From Shimia sp040225985 (GTDB lineage Bacteria; Pseudomonadota; Alphaproteobacteria; Rhodobacterales; Rhodobacteraceae), in assembly GCF_040225985.1 (NCBI RefSeq), contig NZ_JBBPEU010000008.1, positions 124,001 through 188,000 on the forward strand: a stretch of 64,000 nt of DNA. Direction: 5' to 3'. The position numbers and the translations under genes were made by a program. The notes under the pieces are model-generated. The model was given only the letters and a program-made list of their open reading frames with translations, searched no databases and was not told where the DNA came from. Position 1 is the stretch's first letter; each line of letters begins with the position of its first letter. Shown here piece by piece: positions 1 to 8,849 of the stretch.

Positions 1-812
1 GTGTCGCCCGCCATCAGCCGCACATTGCGTGCCGCGCCATAGCGGCGTTTGCCATCTCGGATCACCCCAAGCAGCGCCACATCTGCGTCTTCGGCCTCGG
101 GGCGTAACTCGGCGAACCTCTTGTCGATCAGCTTGCTGTCCGTCGGAACGGTGAGTTCAGCGATAAAACTGTCGCCCTCGGTTGCGGCGTCGCCATCTGC
201 CTCGCGGGTAGGGATCAGGCGCCAGCCGATCAGCGCGACAAAGATCATGCCGGCCACCGCGGTCAACCCGCCCACAGGGGCAAAATCGAACATCTTGTAG
301 CTTTCCCCGACCGATTTCTCGCGGATCGAGGCGATGATGATATTGGGCGGAGTACCGATCAGAGTAGCCATGCCGCCAAGGATGGTGGCAAAGGACAATG
401 GCATCAGGGACAGCGCGGGCGACCGGCCAGCCTTGCGCGCGGTCTGAATATCGACCGGCATCAACAGGGCCAGCGCAGCGACGTTGTTCATGAACGCCGA
501 CAGCACCGCTCCGACAGTGCCCATGAGCGCGATGTGGCCCCCGAGACTGCGGGCGCTGTCCACAAGCGTGCGGGTGATCAGGAACACTGCGCCCGACCGC
601 ATCAACCCGGCCGAAACCACCAGCACCAGCGCAACAATGATCGTGGCCGGATGCCCGAAGCCGCTAAAAGCGTCGTCCACCTTGACCACGCCCAAGATGA
701 CCCCCAAGAGAAGGGCAGAGAAAGCCACGAGATCATATCGGAACCGCCCCCAGAGCAAGAGGGCGAACACCCCTCCAAACAACGAAAACAGAATGATCTG
801 GTCGGTTGTCAT
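1..812 (-). CDS. SLC13/DASS-family permease, 3' end outside window
   Basis: The gene runs off the left edge; about 270 N-terminal residues are visible, starting MTTDQIILF at 812. Hydrophobic segments and the motifs AFMNNVAAL (about 110) and LIGTPPNIIIA (about 150) are typical of SLC13/ArsB-type ion transporters. After about residue 190 the chain turns soluble (ELTVPTDSKLIDK), which resembles the start of a TrkA-C (RCK-C) insert, as in the larger bacterial SLC13 permeases for sulfate, dicarboxylates or other anions. The substrate cannot be told from this part. Divergent from the YebC gene, with about 175 bp between them. Confidence 0.85.
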   Translation of the reverse strand, partial: MTTDQIILFSLFGGVFALLLWGRFRYDLVAFSALLLGVILGVVKVDDAFSGFGHPATIIVALVLVVSAGLMRSGAVFLITRTLVDSARSLGGHIALMGTVGAVLSAFMNNVAALALLMPVDIQTARKAGRSPALSLMPLSFATILGGMATLIGTPPNIIIASIREKSVGESYKMFDFAPVGGLTAVAGMIFVALIGWRLIPTREADGDAATEGDSFIAELTVPTDSKLIDKRFAELRPEAEDADVALLGVIRDGKRRYGAARNVRLMAGD

Positions 813-988
813 ACGCGCACCTTTATCCTTTGATCCGACAGAACCTTATCCGCGTGCCGGTGGCAACCCGTGATCCTGCGGGCGCGGTGCCGATGGGTGG
901 TGCGCTGGCCTTGTCGCCTTAGGTTGCAGGCCCCCTGCGCCTTGCGCTATACGAGGCAAAATTTTCGCAACAAACAGGGCACGCACAC

Positions 989-1729
989 ATGGCCGGCCAC
1001 AGTAAATGGGCAAATATTCAGCACCGCAAAGGGCGTCAGGACGCTGCACGCTCGAAGCTGTTTTCGAAGCTTTCGAAGGAAATCACCGTCGCGGCAAAGA
1101 TGGGGGATCCCGACCCTGACAAGAACCCGCGTCTGCGTCTGGCCGTGAAAGAGGCCAAGTCGCAATCCGTGCCCAAGGACGTGATCGAACGTGCAATCAA
1201 GAAATCGACAGCGGGTGACGGAGACGATTACGAGGAAATCCGCTATGAAGGCTATGGCCCCAATGGCGTGGCCGTGATCGTCGAGGCGATGACCGACAAC
1301 CGCAACCGTACCGCGTCGACCGTGCGCTCGACCTTTTCCAAGAACGGCGGCAATCTGGGCGAGACCGGATCGGTCGGGTTCATGTTCGAACGCAAGGGCG
1401 AGGTGACCTATCCGGCGTCGGCGGGCGATGCGGACGCGATCTTTGAAGCGGCCATCGAGGCGGGCGCCGAAGATGTCGAAAGCTCGGAAGACGGTCATAT
1501 CATCTGGTGTCTTGATACAGATCTAAACGACGTTTCAAACGCGCTGGAAGAGGCGCTGGGCGAATCGGAATCGACCAAGCTCGTGTGGAAGCCCACCACC
1601 ACCACCGAGATGGACCTTGAAGGTATGCAGAAGCTGATGAAGCTGATTGACGCCCTTGAAGATGACGACGACGTGCAACGCGTCACCACCAATTTCGAAG
1701 CCTCTGACGAGGTCATGGATCAGCTTTGA
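989..1729 (+). CDS. yebC: YebC/PmpR family transcriptional regulator
   Basis: 246 residues, the usual YebC length. The N-terminus MAGHSKWANIQHRKGRQD is the family signature, and the acidic C-terminal half (EDDDDVQRVTTNF) also fits. YebC proteins are cytoplasmic; some act as DNA-binding regulators, and others have been linked to translation of difficult peptide stretches. In many proteobacteria yebC sits beside ruvC, but no ruv gene is visible here. It is monocistronic and is followed by a strong bidirectional terminator. Confidence 0.95.
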   Translation: MAGHSKWANIQHRKGRQDAARSKLFSKLSKEITVAAKMGDPDPDKNPRLRLAVKEAKSQSVPKDVIERAIKKSTAGDGDDYEEIRYEGYGPNGVAVIVEAMTDNRNRTASTVRSTFSKNGGNLGETGSVGFMFERKGEVTYPASAGDADAIFEAAIEAGAEDVESSEDGHIIWCLDTDLNDVSNALEEALGESESTKLVWKPTTTTEMDLEGMQKLMKLIDALEDDDDVQRVTTNFEASDEVMDQL

Positions 1730-1753
1730 TCCACGTGGTCTGACAAGACATTC

Positions 1754-1782
1754 AAAACCCCGGCCCGGCGCCGGGGTTTTTT
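1754..1782. terminator. Rho-independent terminator, bidirectional
   Basis: A perfect 10-bp stem, AAAACCCCGG / CCGGGGTTTT, with a 7-nt loop, is followed by TTTTTT on the + strand and by A-rich sequence that gives Us on the - strand. It lies 25 bp after yebC and abuts the stop of the convergent gene that ends at 1782. Confidence 0.92.
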
Positions 1783-2645
1783 CATGGCCGGGTCACGATC
1801 CCCGCATCGCGCAGTTCATCCTGGGTCGGATACCACAGGCCGTCGCTGGTCTGGTCAAACATCCGGTCCAGAAACTGTTGCGAGACACCCTGTTCGGCGA
1901 AAAAAACGCGGTCCTTGGCTTGTTCCCTTGCGAGATCCACAGAGGGCAGGGCATTGCCGAAGTTCAGCGCATATTGATGAAAGCCAAGCCGCCCGGTTTC
2001 TGCAAGCGTTCGCTCGGAGCCGGCAATAAAGATCAGGGTGCAGGCCGAACTGCAGGCTTCGGGCACATGTGTCGCCATCTGCCGTGCGCGGATAAGTTTG
2101 GACACGCCGCGCGCCTCGTAGATCTGACCCCCCGCACTCGTCAGGATCAGCCGGTCCAGTTGCGCGTTTTTGGCAAGGATCTCGGTGATGCGCTTGGTCA
2201 GTCCAAAGGTCACTTCGCCTTCGAACACCAGATCCCTGCCATTATCCGACACACGCAGGTCATAGGTGGTGCGCCGCAGGCGTTCTTCCTGGTCGGCATA
2301 GGATTCCGATTCCGGTGGGGTCAGCGCCGCAAGGATCAGCCCCCACCAAAGCGTTGCAGACAGAGCCGCCATGAACAGGAACGCAAGATACCCGCCCCAG
2401 ACGACCCCCATGCTGCCATGGCTGCGCAGGTGGTTTTCCGTTGCGCGGTTGAACCCCCGCAGTTGAACCCAGAAAAGCACGAGATCGGCCAGCAATAGCG
2501 GTAGCAACAGGGCCAGCCACGGGTGTGGCCAGAAACCCATCAGGGCCAGCACGACCCAGACGCCCGCGCGCGGCAACAGCGCGAACACCGTCAAGGTCCG
2601 CCGGAGGGTCTGCTCTCCGTTCAGATAGGTGCGCAATCCGGTCAT
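1782..2645 (-). CDS. Membrane protein with ClpP/crotonase-fold domain (COG3904-like)
   Basis: 287 residues. The N-terminal 110 residues hold two or three membrane segments (about 20-60 and 85-107). The rest is a soluble domain with LTSAGGQIYEARGVSKLIR (about 168-186) and CSSACTLIFIAGSERTL (about 198-214), the strand-helix pattern of ClpP/crotonase-fold proteins. The second serine of CSSAC sits where ClpP has its nucleophile. Such proteins are widespread in Rhodobacterales and lack an assigned role. Whether this one is a protease or a catalytically dead relative is open. It is read leftward, downstream of the LysG-type gene. Confidence 0.75.
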   Translation of the reverse strand: MTGLRTYLNGEQTLRRTLTVFALLPRAGVWVVLALMGFWPHPWLALLLPLLLADLVLFWVQLRGFNRATENHLRSHGSMGVVWGGYLAFLFMAALSATLWWGLILAALTPPESESYADQEERLRRTTYDLRVSDNGRDLVFEGEVTFGLTKRITEILAKNAQLDRLILTSAGGQIYEARGVSKLIRARQMATHVPEACSSACTLIFIAGSERTLAETGRLGFHQYALNFGNALPSVDLAREQAKDRVFFAEQGVSQQFLDRMFDQTSDGLWYPTQDELRDAGIVTRP

Positions 2646-2665
2646 GACCGCACCATGTCAGGAGT

Positions 2666-3550
2666 TCAGGCCCGAGGCAAATGGCGCTTGGCGGTTTTGC
2701 GGATGGCGCGGCTCAGAGGGTCAAGGGCTGTGCGCAACAAGCGGCTGCTTTGCCAGAACAGGGGCGTGTCATAGGACGTATCCGGCATCAAGGGCATCAG
2801 CCGACCGGCAGCGATATGCCCTTCGACCAGAGGGGCAGGGTTCATGCCCCAGCCCAGCCCCAGAAGACAGGCATCGACAAAGCCTTGGGAAGAGGGCAGG
2901 CCGTGGCTGGGCGGGGTGAGTTTCCGGCCAAGATGACGCTGCATCCAGATCGTCTGAAGTTCGTCTTTCTGGTCGAACCGCAGCATGGGCGCCTCGGTCA
3001 GCGCTTCGGGAGTCACGCCATCGGGGAAATAGCGTTCGAAATAGGCGGGGCTACAGGTCGCCATGTACCGCAGCACGCCCAGCGGGATACTGTCACAGCC
3101 TGTCACGGGCCTTTCATGCGCGGTGATCGCGGCCACCACTTCGCCCCGCCGTAGCCAGTCTGCGGAAAAGTCCTGATCGTCCACGATCAGTTCGAACAGG
3201 ACATCCGGCACCTCAGCCAATGCCTCAAGGGCCCAAGTGGCCAGACTGTCGGCGGTCACCGCAATGCGCAGACGGCTTTGCGATGCCGCGGCGAGCTGCG
3301 CGAGGTCGCGCGACAATTGCCCCTCAAGCAACCCCACATGTTCCATATGCGCAGCCAGCCGCCGCCCCACATCCGTGCCGGTGCAGGGCTGGCCGCGATT
3401 GACAAGCAAGGTGCCAACCTGATCCTCAAGCGCCTTGAGCCGTTGCGAGATCGCCGAAGGCGTCACGCCCAACTCGGACGCGGCCCCGTCAAACGACCCG
3501 GTGCGCAGGATCGCGGACAAGGCGTGTAGCTGGGCATAGTCAAGATGCAT
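2666..3550 (-). CDS. lysG: LysR-family regulator ArgP/LysG
   Basis: 294 residues with an N-terminal winged HTH (LDYAQLHALSAILRTGSFDGAASELGVTPSAISQRLKALE) and a LysR effector domain. The sequence and the divergent pairing with a LysE/ArgO exporter identify the ArgP/LysG subgroup, which senses lysine or arginine and activates the exporter gene. The 96-bp gap to lysE should hold the shared operator. The next gene leftward starts 20 bp after the stop and could be co-transcribed. Confidence 0.88.
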   Translation of the reverse strand: MHLDYAQLHALSAILRTGSFDGAASELGVTPSAISQRLKALEDQVGTLLVNRGQPCTGTDVGRRLAAHMEHVGLLEGQLSRDLAQLAAASQSRLRIAVTADSLATWALEALAEVPDVLFELIVDDQDFSADWLRRGEVVAAITAHERPVTGCDSIPLGVLRYMATCSPAYFERYFPDGVTPEALTEAPMLRFDQKDELQTIWMQRHLGRKLTPPSHGLPSSQGFVDACLLGLGWGMNPAPLVEGHIAAGRLMPLMPDTSYDTPLFWQSSRLLRTALDPLSRAIRKTAKRHLPRA

Positions 3551-3554
3551 TAGA

Positions 3555-3567
3555 ATGGCTAATCCAT
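3555..3567. promoter_or_regulatory. Candidate LysG operator (inverted repeat)
   Basis: ATGG-CTAAT-CCAT lies just upstream of the lysG start, in the divergent lysG/lysE gap. It has the interrupted dyad form expected of a LysR recognition site. The assignment rests only on symmetry and position. Confidence 0.35.
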
Positions 3568-3646
3568 AGTTAGTTTCTTTAATTTGTGTAATGAAGTCCG
3601 TCCGGATAGGTCAATGCCAGTACGACCCCAATAGGATGGTTTCCCC

Positions 3647-4246
3647 ATGTTGAATGCGCTTGCCGCCGGTTTCTTTCTTGGATTGTCCCTGATCATGGCG
3701 ATCGGGGCGCAAAACGCCTTTGTGCTGCGTCAGGGGTTGCGCGGACAATATGTTCTGCCGCTGGTTTTGACCTGTGCGATTTCCGACGCCCTGCTGATCA
3801 CGGCGGGGGTGATGGGGTTTGGCGTTCTGGTTGAAAGCTATCCATCGGCCGTGGACTGGGCCCGCTGGGGTGGTGCGGCGTTTCTGGTGTTTTATGGCGC
3901 GATGAGCTTTCGGGCGGCATGGACGGGGGGCGCGGCGCTGGAAGACACAGGGCGCGGCGCAGCCAGCCTTTGGGCGGCGCTTGGCACCTGTCTTGTCCTG
4001 ACCTGGGCGAACCCCCATGTCTATCTGGATACGGTGGTTCTGTTGGGGGGGATATCTTCTCAATACATGCCTGCATGGGGCTTCGGTCTTGGGGCGGTGC
4101 TGGCCAGTTTCACCTTCTTCTTCTCGCTTGGTTATGGCGCGCGGTTGTTGCGGCCCTATTTTACCAGTCCCCGCGCCTGGCAGGTTCTGGATGTGGTGGT
4201 GGGGCTGACAATGTGGGGGATCGCGCTGAAGCTGCTGCTGGGATAG
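3647..4246 (+). CDS. lysE: LysE/ArgO family amino-acid exporter
   Basis: 199 residues with about six hydrophobic segments. The N-terminal motif GLSLIMAIGAQNAFVLRQGL matches the conserved G-(P/A)-QN-A/V-FV...QG signature of LysE/ArgO exporters, which export lysine and/or arginine from the cytoplasm. WANPHVYLDTVVLLG near residue 120 is also family-typical. It is divergent from its likely regulator lysG and monocistronic. Confidence 0.92.
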   Translation: MLNALAAGFFLGLSLIMAIGAQNAFVLRQGLRGQYVLPLVLTCAISDALLITAGVMGFGVLVESYPSAVDWARWGGAAFLVFYGAMSFRAAWTGGAALEDTGRGAASLWAALGTCLVLTWANPHVYLDTVVLLGGISSQYMPAWGFGLGAVLASFTFFFSLGYGARLLRPYFTSPRAWQVLDVVVGLTMWGIALKLLLG

Positions 4247-4348
4247 AGCGCAGGTATCCTGCACAGGGCTTGTGCGCAGGTGGTGGTTTGGTGCCATCGG
4301 GTTTTGACCTAGCTTATTCCGAACAACCCCTAAACCCCGGAGCCCAAC

Positions 4349-5281
4349 ATGAGCTGGAACCCATGCCTTGACCCCCAGGAAACCGTCCCTGCAAAACTGG
4401 ACGACATCGAAACCGTGATTTTGCCTCGCGCCAGCGATCTGGGCGATTTCGAGGTGCGCCGCGCGCTACCAGCGCCCGGGCGGCGCATGGTCGGTCCCTT
4501 TATCTTCTTTGACGAAATGGGCCCCGCGGAATTCGTGACCGGACAGGGGATCGACGTGCGCCCGCACCCTCATATCGGGCTTGGGACGGTGACTTACCTC
4601 TACAAGGGTGAATTCGAACACCGCGACAGCACCGGTGCCCACCAGATGATCCGCCCGGGCGAGGTCAACTGGATGATGGCAGGGCAGGGCGTCACCCATT
4701 CCGAACGGACCAGCGCCGAGACCCGCGCACATCCCAGCAACCTTTTTGGCATCCAGACATGGATTGCCTTGCCCGAAGCCCATGAAGATGACGCGCCTTT
4801 CTTCGAACACCACGGCAAGGGCGCCTTGCCTGTGCTTGAGGCCGAGGGTAAATCGGTGCGTCTGATCCTCGGGTCAGCTTGGGGAGAGAAAGCCCCGGCC
4901 ACGATGCTGTCCGAGACCTTCTATGCCGATGTGGTGCTGGAAGCAGGGGCGAAACTGCCGCTGCCGGTCGAGCACGAGGAACGTGGGCTTTATATCGTGG
5001 AAGGGTCTGTTGAAATCGCCGGAGACCGGTTTGAGGCCGGACGCATGATGGTGTTTCGCCCCGGCGATGCAATCACTGTGCAGGCTGGCCCGAATGGTGC
5101 GCGCCTGATGGCGCTGGGCGGGGCCGCGCTGGAAGGGCAGCGGCATATCTGGTGGAACTTCGTCGCCTCGTCCCGCGAGCGCATCGAGGAAGCGAAAGAG
5201 GCCTGGGCGCGCGGCGACTGGCAGCACGGTCGGTTCACGCTGCCTGCAGGTGACGATCAGGAGTTCATTCCGCTTCCTTAA
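4349..5281 (+). CDS. Pirin family protein
   Basis: 310 residues forming a bicupin. The pirin metal site is intact: H73 and H75 in RPHPHIGLGTVTYLYKG, then H117 and E119 in GVTHSE. The C-terminal cupin begins near residue 190 (LPLPVEHEERGLYIVEGSV). Bacterial pirins are Fe(II) proteins of mixed role, including quercetinase-like dioxygenases and regulators of pyruvate metabolism. Nothing nearby shows the substrate. The start follows the family N-terminus (LDDIETVILPRASDLGDFEVRRALP). Confidence 0.9.
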   Translation: MSWNPCLDPQETVPAKLDDIETVILPRASDLGDFEVRRALPAPGRRMVGPFIFFDEMGPAEFVTGQGIDVRPHPHIGLGTVTYLYKGEFEHRDSTGAHQMIRPGEVNWMMAGQGVTHSERTSAETRAHPSNLFGIQTWIALPEAHEDDAPFFEHHGKGALPVLEAEGKSVRLILGSAWGEKAPATMLSETFYADVVLEAGAKLPLPVEHEERGLYIVEGSVEIAGDRFEAGRMMVFRPGDAITVQAGPNGARLMALGGAALEGQRHIWWNFVASSRERIEEAKEAWARGDWQHGRFTLPAGDDQEFIPLP

Positions 5282-5329
5282 CCTGTTATCCGTCTCGACA
5301 AGGCGGATCGAAAAGGTCTTAATGGGCGC

Positions 5330-6235
5330 ATGAGCGAGGCGACCACTGCACGTCCCCTGATCGGGGTTTTCTGGATGCTTGTCACCGGCGGCTGTTTTGT
5401 CGCCGTGACGGCGCTTGTCAAATATCTGGGGCCGCGTGTGCCCGCCGCTGAAGCGGCTTTTCTGCGCTATCTGCTGGGGCTGGTCTTCCTGTTGCCGATG
5501 ATCCGACCCATGCTGCGCGCGCGTCTGACCCGGCGCCAACTGGGCCTGTTCGGCCTGCGCGGCGTGGCGCATACCCTGGGCGTGGTGTGCTGGTTCTATG
5601 CCATGACACAAATCCCCATCGCCGAGGTCACGGCAATGAATTATCTCTCGCCGGTTTATGTCACCATCGGGGCCGCGCTGTTTCTGGGGGAAACCCTGGC
5701 CGCGCGGCGTGTGATTGCGGTGGTGGTCGCGTTGTTGGGGGCCGTGATCATCCTGCGCCCCGGCTTTCGCGAGGTGAATACCGGACATCTTGCCATGCTA
5801 TTCACGGCGGTGTCTTTTGCGGTGGGCTATCTGGTGGCCAAGATCATGAGCGATGAGGTCAGCCCGGCCGTGGTCGTGGGGATGCTCTCGGTCACAGTGA
5901 CAATTGGCCTGGCCCCACTGGCCTATGCGGTTTGGGTGCCACCCACGCTGAACGATCTGTTGATCCTGTTCGCGGTCGCCTCGTTTGCAACGGCGGGGCA
6001 TTATACCATGACGCTGGCCTTTGCAGCGGCCCCCGTCACGGTGACACAGCCGGTCACTTTCCTGCAACTGGTCTGGGCTGTCCTGCTGGGATGGGTGGTT
6101 TTCGACGAAAGCGTCGATATCTGGGTGATCGCAGGGGGGCTTCTGATCATCTCGGCAATCAGCTTTATCACATGGCGCGAGGCCGTTCTGAAACGCCGGC
6201 AGGTGACGCCAACGGTGAACGCGACCAAGGTCTAA
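5330..6235 (+). CDS. DMT-superfamily (EamA) transporter
   Basis: 301 residues with about ten hydrophobic segments arranged as two EamA repeats. The end of the first repeat reads AEVTAMNYLSPVYVTIGAALFLGE (residues about 99-122) and the second repeats the pattern with VTVTQPVTFLQLVWAVLLGWVVFDE. This is an inner-membrane metabolite or drug exporter; the substrate cannot be inferred. It lies 48 bp after the pirin gene and may share its transcript. Confidence 0.9.
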   Translation: MSEATTARPLIGVFWMLVTGGCFVAVTALVKYLGPRVPAAEAAFLRYLLGLVFLLPMIRPMLRARLTRRQLGLFGLRGVAHTLGVVCWFYAMTQIPIAEVTAMNYLSPVYVTIGAALFLGETLAARRVIAVVVALLGAVIILRPGFREVNTGHLAMLFTAVSFAVGYLVAKIMSDEVSPAVVVGMLSVTVTIGLAPLAYAVWVPPTLNDLLILFAVASFATAGHYTMTLAFAAAPVTVTQPVTFLQLVWAVLLGWVVFDESVDIWVIAGGLLIISAISFITWREAVLKRRQVTPTVNATKV

Positions 6236-6347
6236 GGCCACATCCTGCCGCGGCACCGTCCTGATCTGTCGAATTTCGGATTGAAAGGCGGTGCCCCCTG
6301 CCATTAGCGTCGCAGGAAAAGCGCATCACCGGTACGGGACCAAACGC

Positions 6348-7856
6348 ATGACCAAACCCAACATCCTGATTTTCATGGTGGACCAGCTGAACGGAACGTT
6401 TTTCCCAGATGGCCCTGCCGAGTGGTTGCATGCACCCAATCTCAAGAAACTGGCCGCGCGCTCGACGCGGTTCCGCAACGCCTATACCGCCAGCCCGCTA
6501 TGCGCGCCGGGGCGGGCCAGTTTCATGTCGGGACAATTGCCGAGCGCCACGCGCGTTTATGACAATGCGGCGGAATTTGCATCCAGCATCCCGACCTATG
6601 CGCACCATTTGCGCCGCGCGGGCTATCAGACCTGCCTGTCGGGCAAAATGCATTTTGTCGGTCCCGACCAGTTGCACGGGTTCGAAGAGCGTCTGACCAC
6701 CGATATCTATCCGCCCGATTTCGGCTGGACGCCGGATTACCGCAAACCGGGTGAACGGATCGAATGGTGGTATCACAATATGGGGTCCGTCACGGGCGCG
6801 GGCGTGGCCGAGATCACCAATCAGATGGAGTATGATGACGAGGTCGCCTATCACGCCACGCGCAAGGTATATGATCTGGCGCGCGGGCACGACACACGGC
6901 CCTGGTGCCTGACCGTCAGCTTCACCCATCCGCATGACCCTTATGTGGCGCGCAAGAAATACTGGGATCTTTACGAGGACTGCGACCACCTTCTGCCCGA
7001 GGTGCCCGCCATTCCCTATGAACAACAGGACACCCATTCCAAACGTATCTTTGATGCGAATGACTGGCGGTCCTTCAATATCACCGAGGAAGACATCCGC
7101 CGGTCCCGCCGGGCCTATTTCGCAAATATTTCCTATTTGGACGACAAGATCGGAGAGGTGCTCGAGGCGCTGGACACCACCCGCCAAGAGGCCGTCATCC
7201 TGTTCGTGAGCGATCACGGCGACATGCTGGGCGAACGTGGTTTGTGGTTCAAAATGTCCTTTTACGAAGGGTCTGCGCGCGTGCCGATGATGATTGCCGC
7301 GCCGCAGATGACACCGGGTCTGGTCACCACACCAGTTAGCAATATCGACGTCTGCCCGACGCTTTGCGATCTGGCCGGGGTCAGCATGGACGAGGTCATG
7401 CCATGGACCACCGGAGAATCCCTCGTGCCGTTGGGGCAGGGTGGGGCGCGTACGTCACTCGTCGCCATGGAATACGCGGCCGAGGCGTCATATGCGCCGA
7501 TGGTGTCGCTGCGATATGGCAAGTGGAAATACAATCGCTGCCTGCTGGACGAGGATCAGCTATTCGATCTTGATGCCGACCCGCACGAGTTGACCAATCT
7601 TGCAAATATGCCAGAGCATCAAGGCACGGTGCAAACCTTGCGCGCCAAATCCGAGGCGCGGTGGGATCTTGAAAAATTCGACGCAGACGTCCGTGAAAGC
7701 CAGGCGCGGCGCTGGGTGGTTTACGAGGCGCTGCGGCAGGGCGGCTATTTCCCTTGGGACTATCAACCGCTGCAAAAAGCCTCGGAACGGTACATGCGCA
7801 ACCACATGGACCTGAACGTGGTTGAGGAAAACCAGAGGTTTCCGCGCGGCGAGTAG
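6348..7856 (+). CDS. betC: Choline sulfatase
   Basis: 502 residues from the ATG at 6348; the reading frame extends upstream, but NILIFMVDQLNG is the usual sulfatase N-terminus. The sulfatase signature C-x-P-x-R is present (C52 in SPLCAPGRASF), so C52 should become formylglycine. FVSDHGDMLGERGLWFKMSFYEG carries the metal-binding Asp/His typical of BetC. It hydrolyses choline-O-sulfate to choline and sulfate in the cytoplasm, feeding glycine betaine synthesis. betA, betB and a choline transporter are absent here. Its stop directly abuts that of the convergent LysR gene. Confidence 0.93.
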   Translation: MTKPNILIFMVDQLNGTFFPDGPAEWLHAPNLKKLAARSTRFRNAYTASPLCAPGRASFMSGQLPSATRVYDNAAEFASSIPTYAHHLRRAGYQTCLSGKMHFVGPDQLHGFEERLTTDIYPPDFGWTPDYRKPGERIEWWYHNMGSVTGAGVAEITNQMEYDDEVAYHATRKVYDLARGHDTRPWCLTVSFTHPHDPYVARKKYWDLYEDCDHLLPEVPAIPYEQQDTHSKRIFDANDWRSFNITEEDIRRSRRAYFANISYLDDKIGEVLEALDTTRQEAVILFVSDHGDMLGERGLWFKMSFYEGSARVPMMIAAPQMTPGLVTTPVSNIDVCPTLCDLAGVSMDEVMPWTTGESLVPLGQGGARTSLVAMEYAAEASYAPMVSLRYGKWKYNRCLLDEDQLFDLDADPHELTNLANMPEHQGTVQTLRAKSEARWDLEKFDADVRESQARRWVVYEALRQGGYFPWDYQPLQKASERYMRNHMDLNVVEENQRFPRGE

Positions 7857-8738
7857 CTATCCGTCGTCAGAGAACACCGCCGTCACCCAGTCTTCGAACA
7901 GGGTTTTGGCGGTCGCGGTTTCGGGCTTGCCCGCGTGACCCAACAGGTAATGCGCCTGATTCAGCGGCACCGCTGGCCCCGCAATGCGCACGGGGTGTCC
8001 GTCTGCGGTGGCTTGTTGTGCAAAGCGTTCAAGAACCACAGCCACGCCGCCACCACCCGCCACGATCCCGAGAGCGGCAACGGTGGTATCCACCGCATAA
8101 GCCATAGGGGTCATGCCGAGGGTCAGCCCCTGCACATCAAGATAACGGCCCCACATGTCTTCGTAGCCGAGGATCTGGATCATCGGCCCTTGGCATAGTG
8201 TTTCAAGATCGAAAGGCCCGGACAGGCGGGACGAAACAATCGGCACAAGCCGTTCCTGCGAAATTTGCTTCGCGGTGATGCCCGGCCAATCCCCCCGGCC
8301 AAGGCGAATTTCAACATCCACATCTTCGCTTTCGACCGAGTCGGCCCAGATGTTCGACACCAGGCGTATCGAAATACCTGGGTTCTCTGCGACAAAACCG
8401 GGCAAGTGTTGCACAAGAAACAGCGCCGCGGTGGAAATCGGCGCCCGCACGGTCAGAACCTGTGATCCCGTGGCCCCGAACAGGCTGTTGGTGGCGCTGG
8501 CAATCTCGCCAAGGGTGCGCCGCAGGGTCATGGCATAGGCCTGTCCCATCTCGGTCAGGGTCAGATTGCGCGCATTGCGGATGAACAGCTTGCAGCGCAG
8601 ATCCGCCTCAAGCGCCCGGATATGCAGGCTGACCGCTGTTTGCGTGATCCCGAGTTCTTGGGCCGCGGCGGTAAAGTTCAGGTGGCGCGCCGCCGCATCG
8701 AACGAACGCAACCAGACCGGATTGGGCAGTTTCTTCAC
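7857..8738 (-). CDS. LysR-family regulator, probable choline-sulfate regulator
   Basis: 293 residues of the GcvA-like LysR subgroup: HTH in WLRSFDAAARHLNFTAAAQELGITQTAVSLHIRALE, then an effector-binding domain. It converges tail-to-tail with betC with no gap, the layout common for the choline-sulfate utilisation regulator family. It also reads divergently from the dehydrogenase gene at 8850, so it could instead control that gene. Both targets are inferred from position. Confidence 0.82.
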   Translation of the reverse strand: MKKLPNPVWLRSFDAAARHLNFTAAAQELGITQTAVSLHIRALEADLRCKLFIRNARNLTLTEMGQAYAMTLRRTLGEIASATNSLFGATGSQVLTVRAPISTAALFLVQHLPGFVAENPGISIRLVSNIWADSVESEDVDVEIRLGRGDWPGITAKQISQERLVPIVSSRLSGPFDLETLCQGPMIQILGYEDMWGRYLDVQGLTLGMTPMAYAVDTTVAALGIVAGGGGVAVVLERFAQQATADGHPVRIAGPAVPLNQAHYLLGHAGKPETATAKTLFEDWVTAVFSDDG

Positions 8739-8849
8739 AATATCACCAAAAAAATTTAGGTATCATGGTCAATATTGCTCGTTTTACTTTCGAATGCCAG
8801 CGCGGCCTAATCCCTGATCAGGAAGTGCCAAAATCAGGAGAACACAGGC

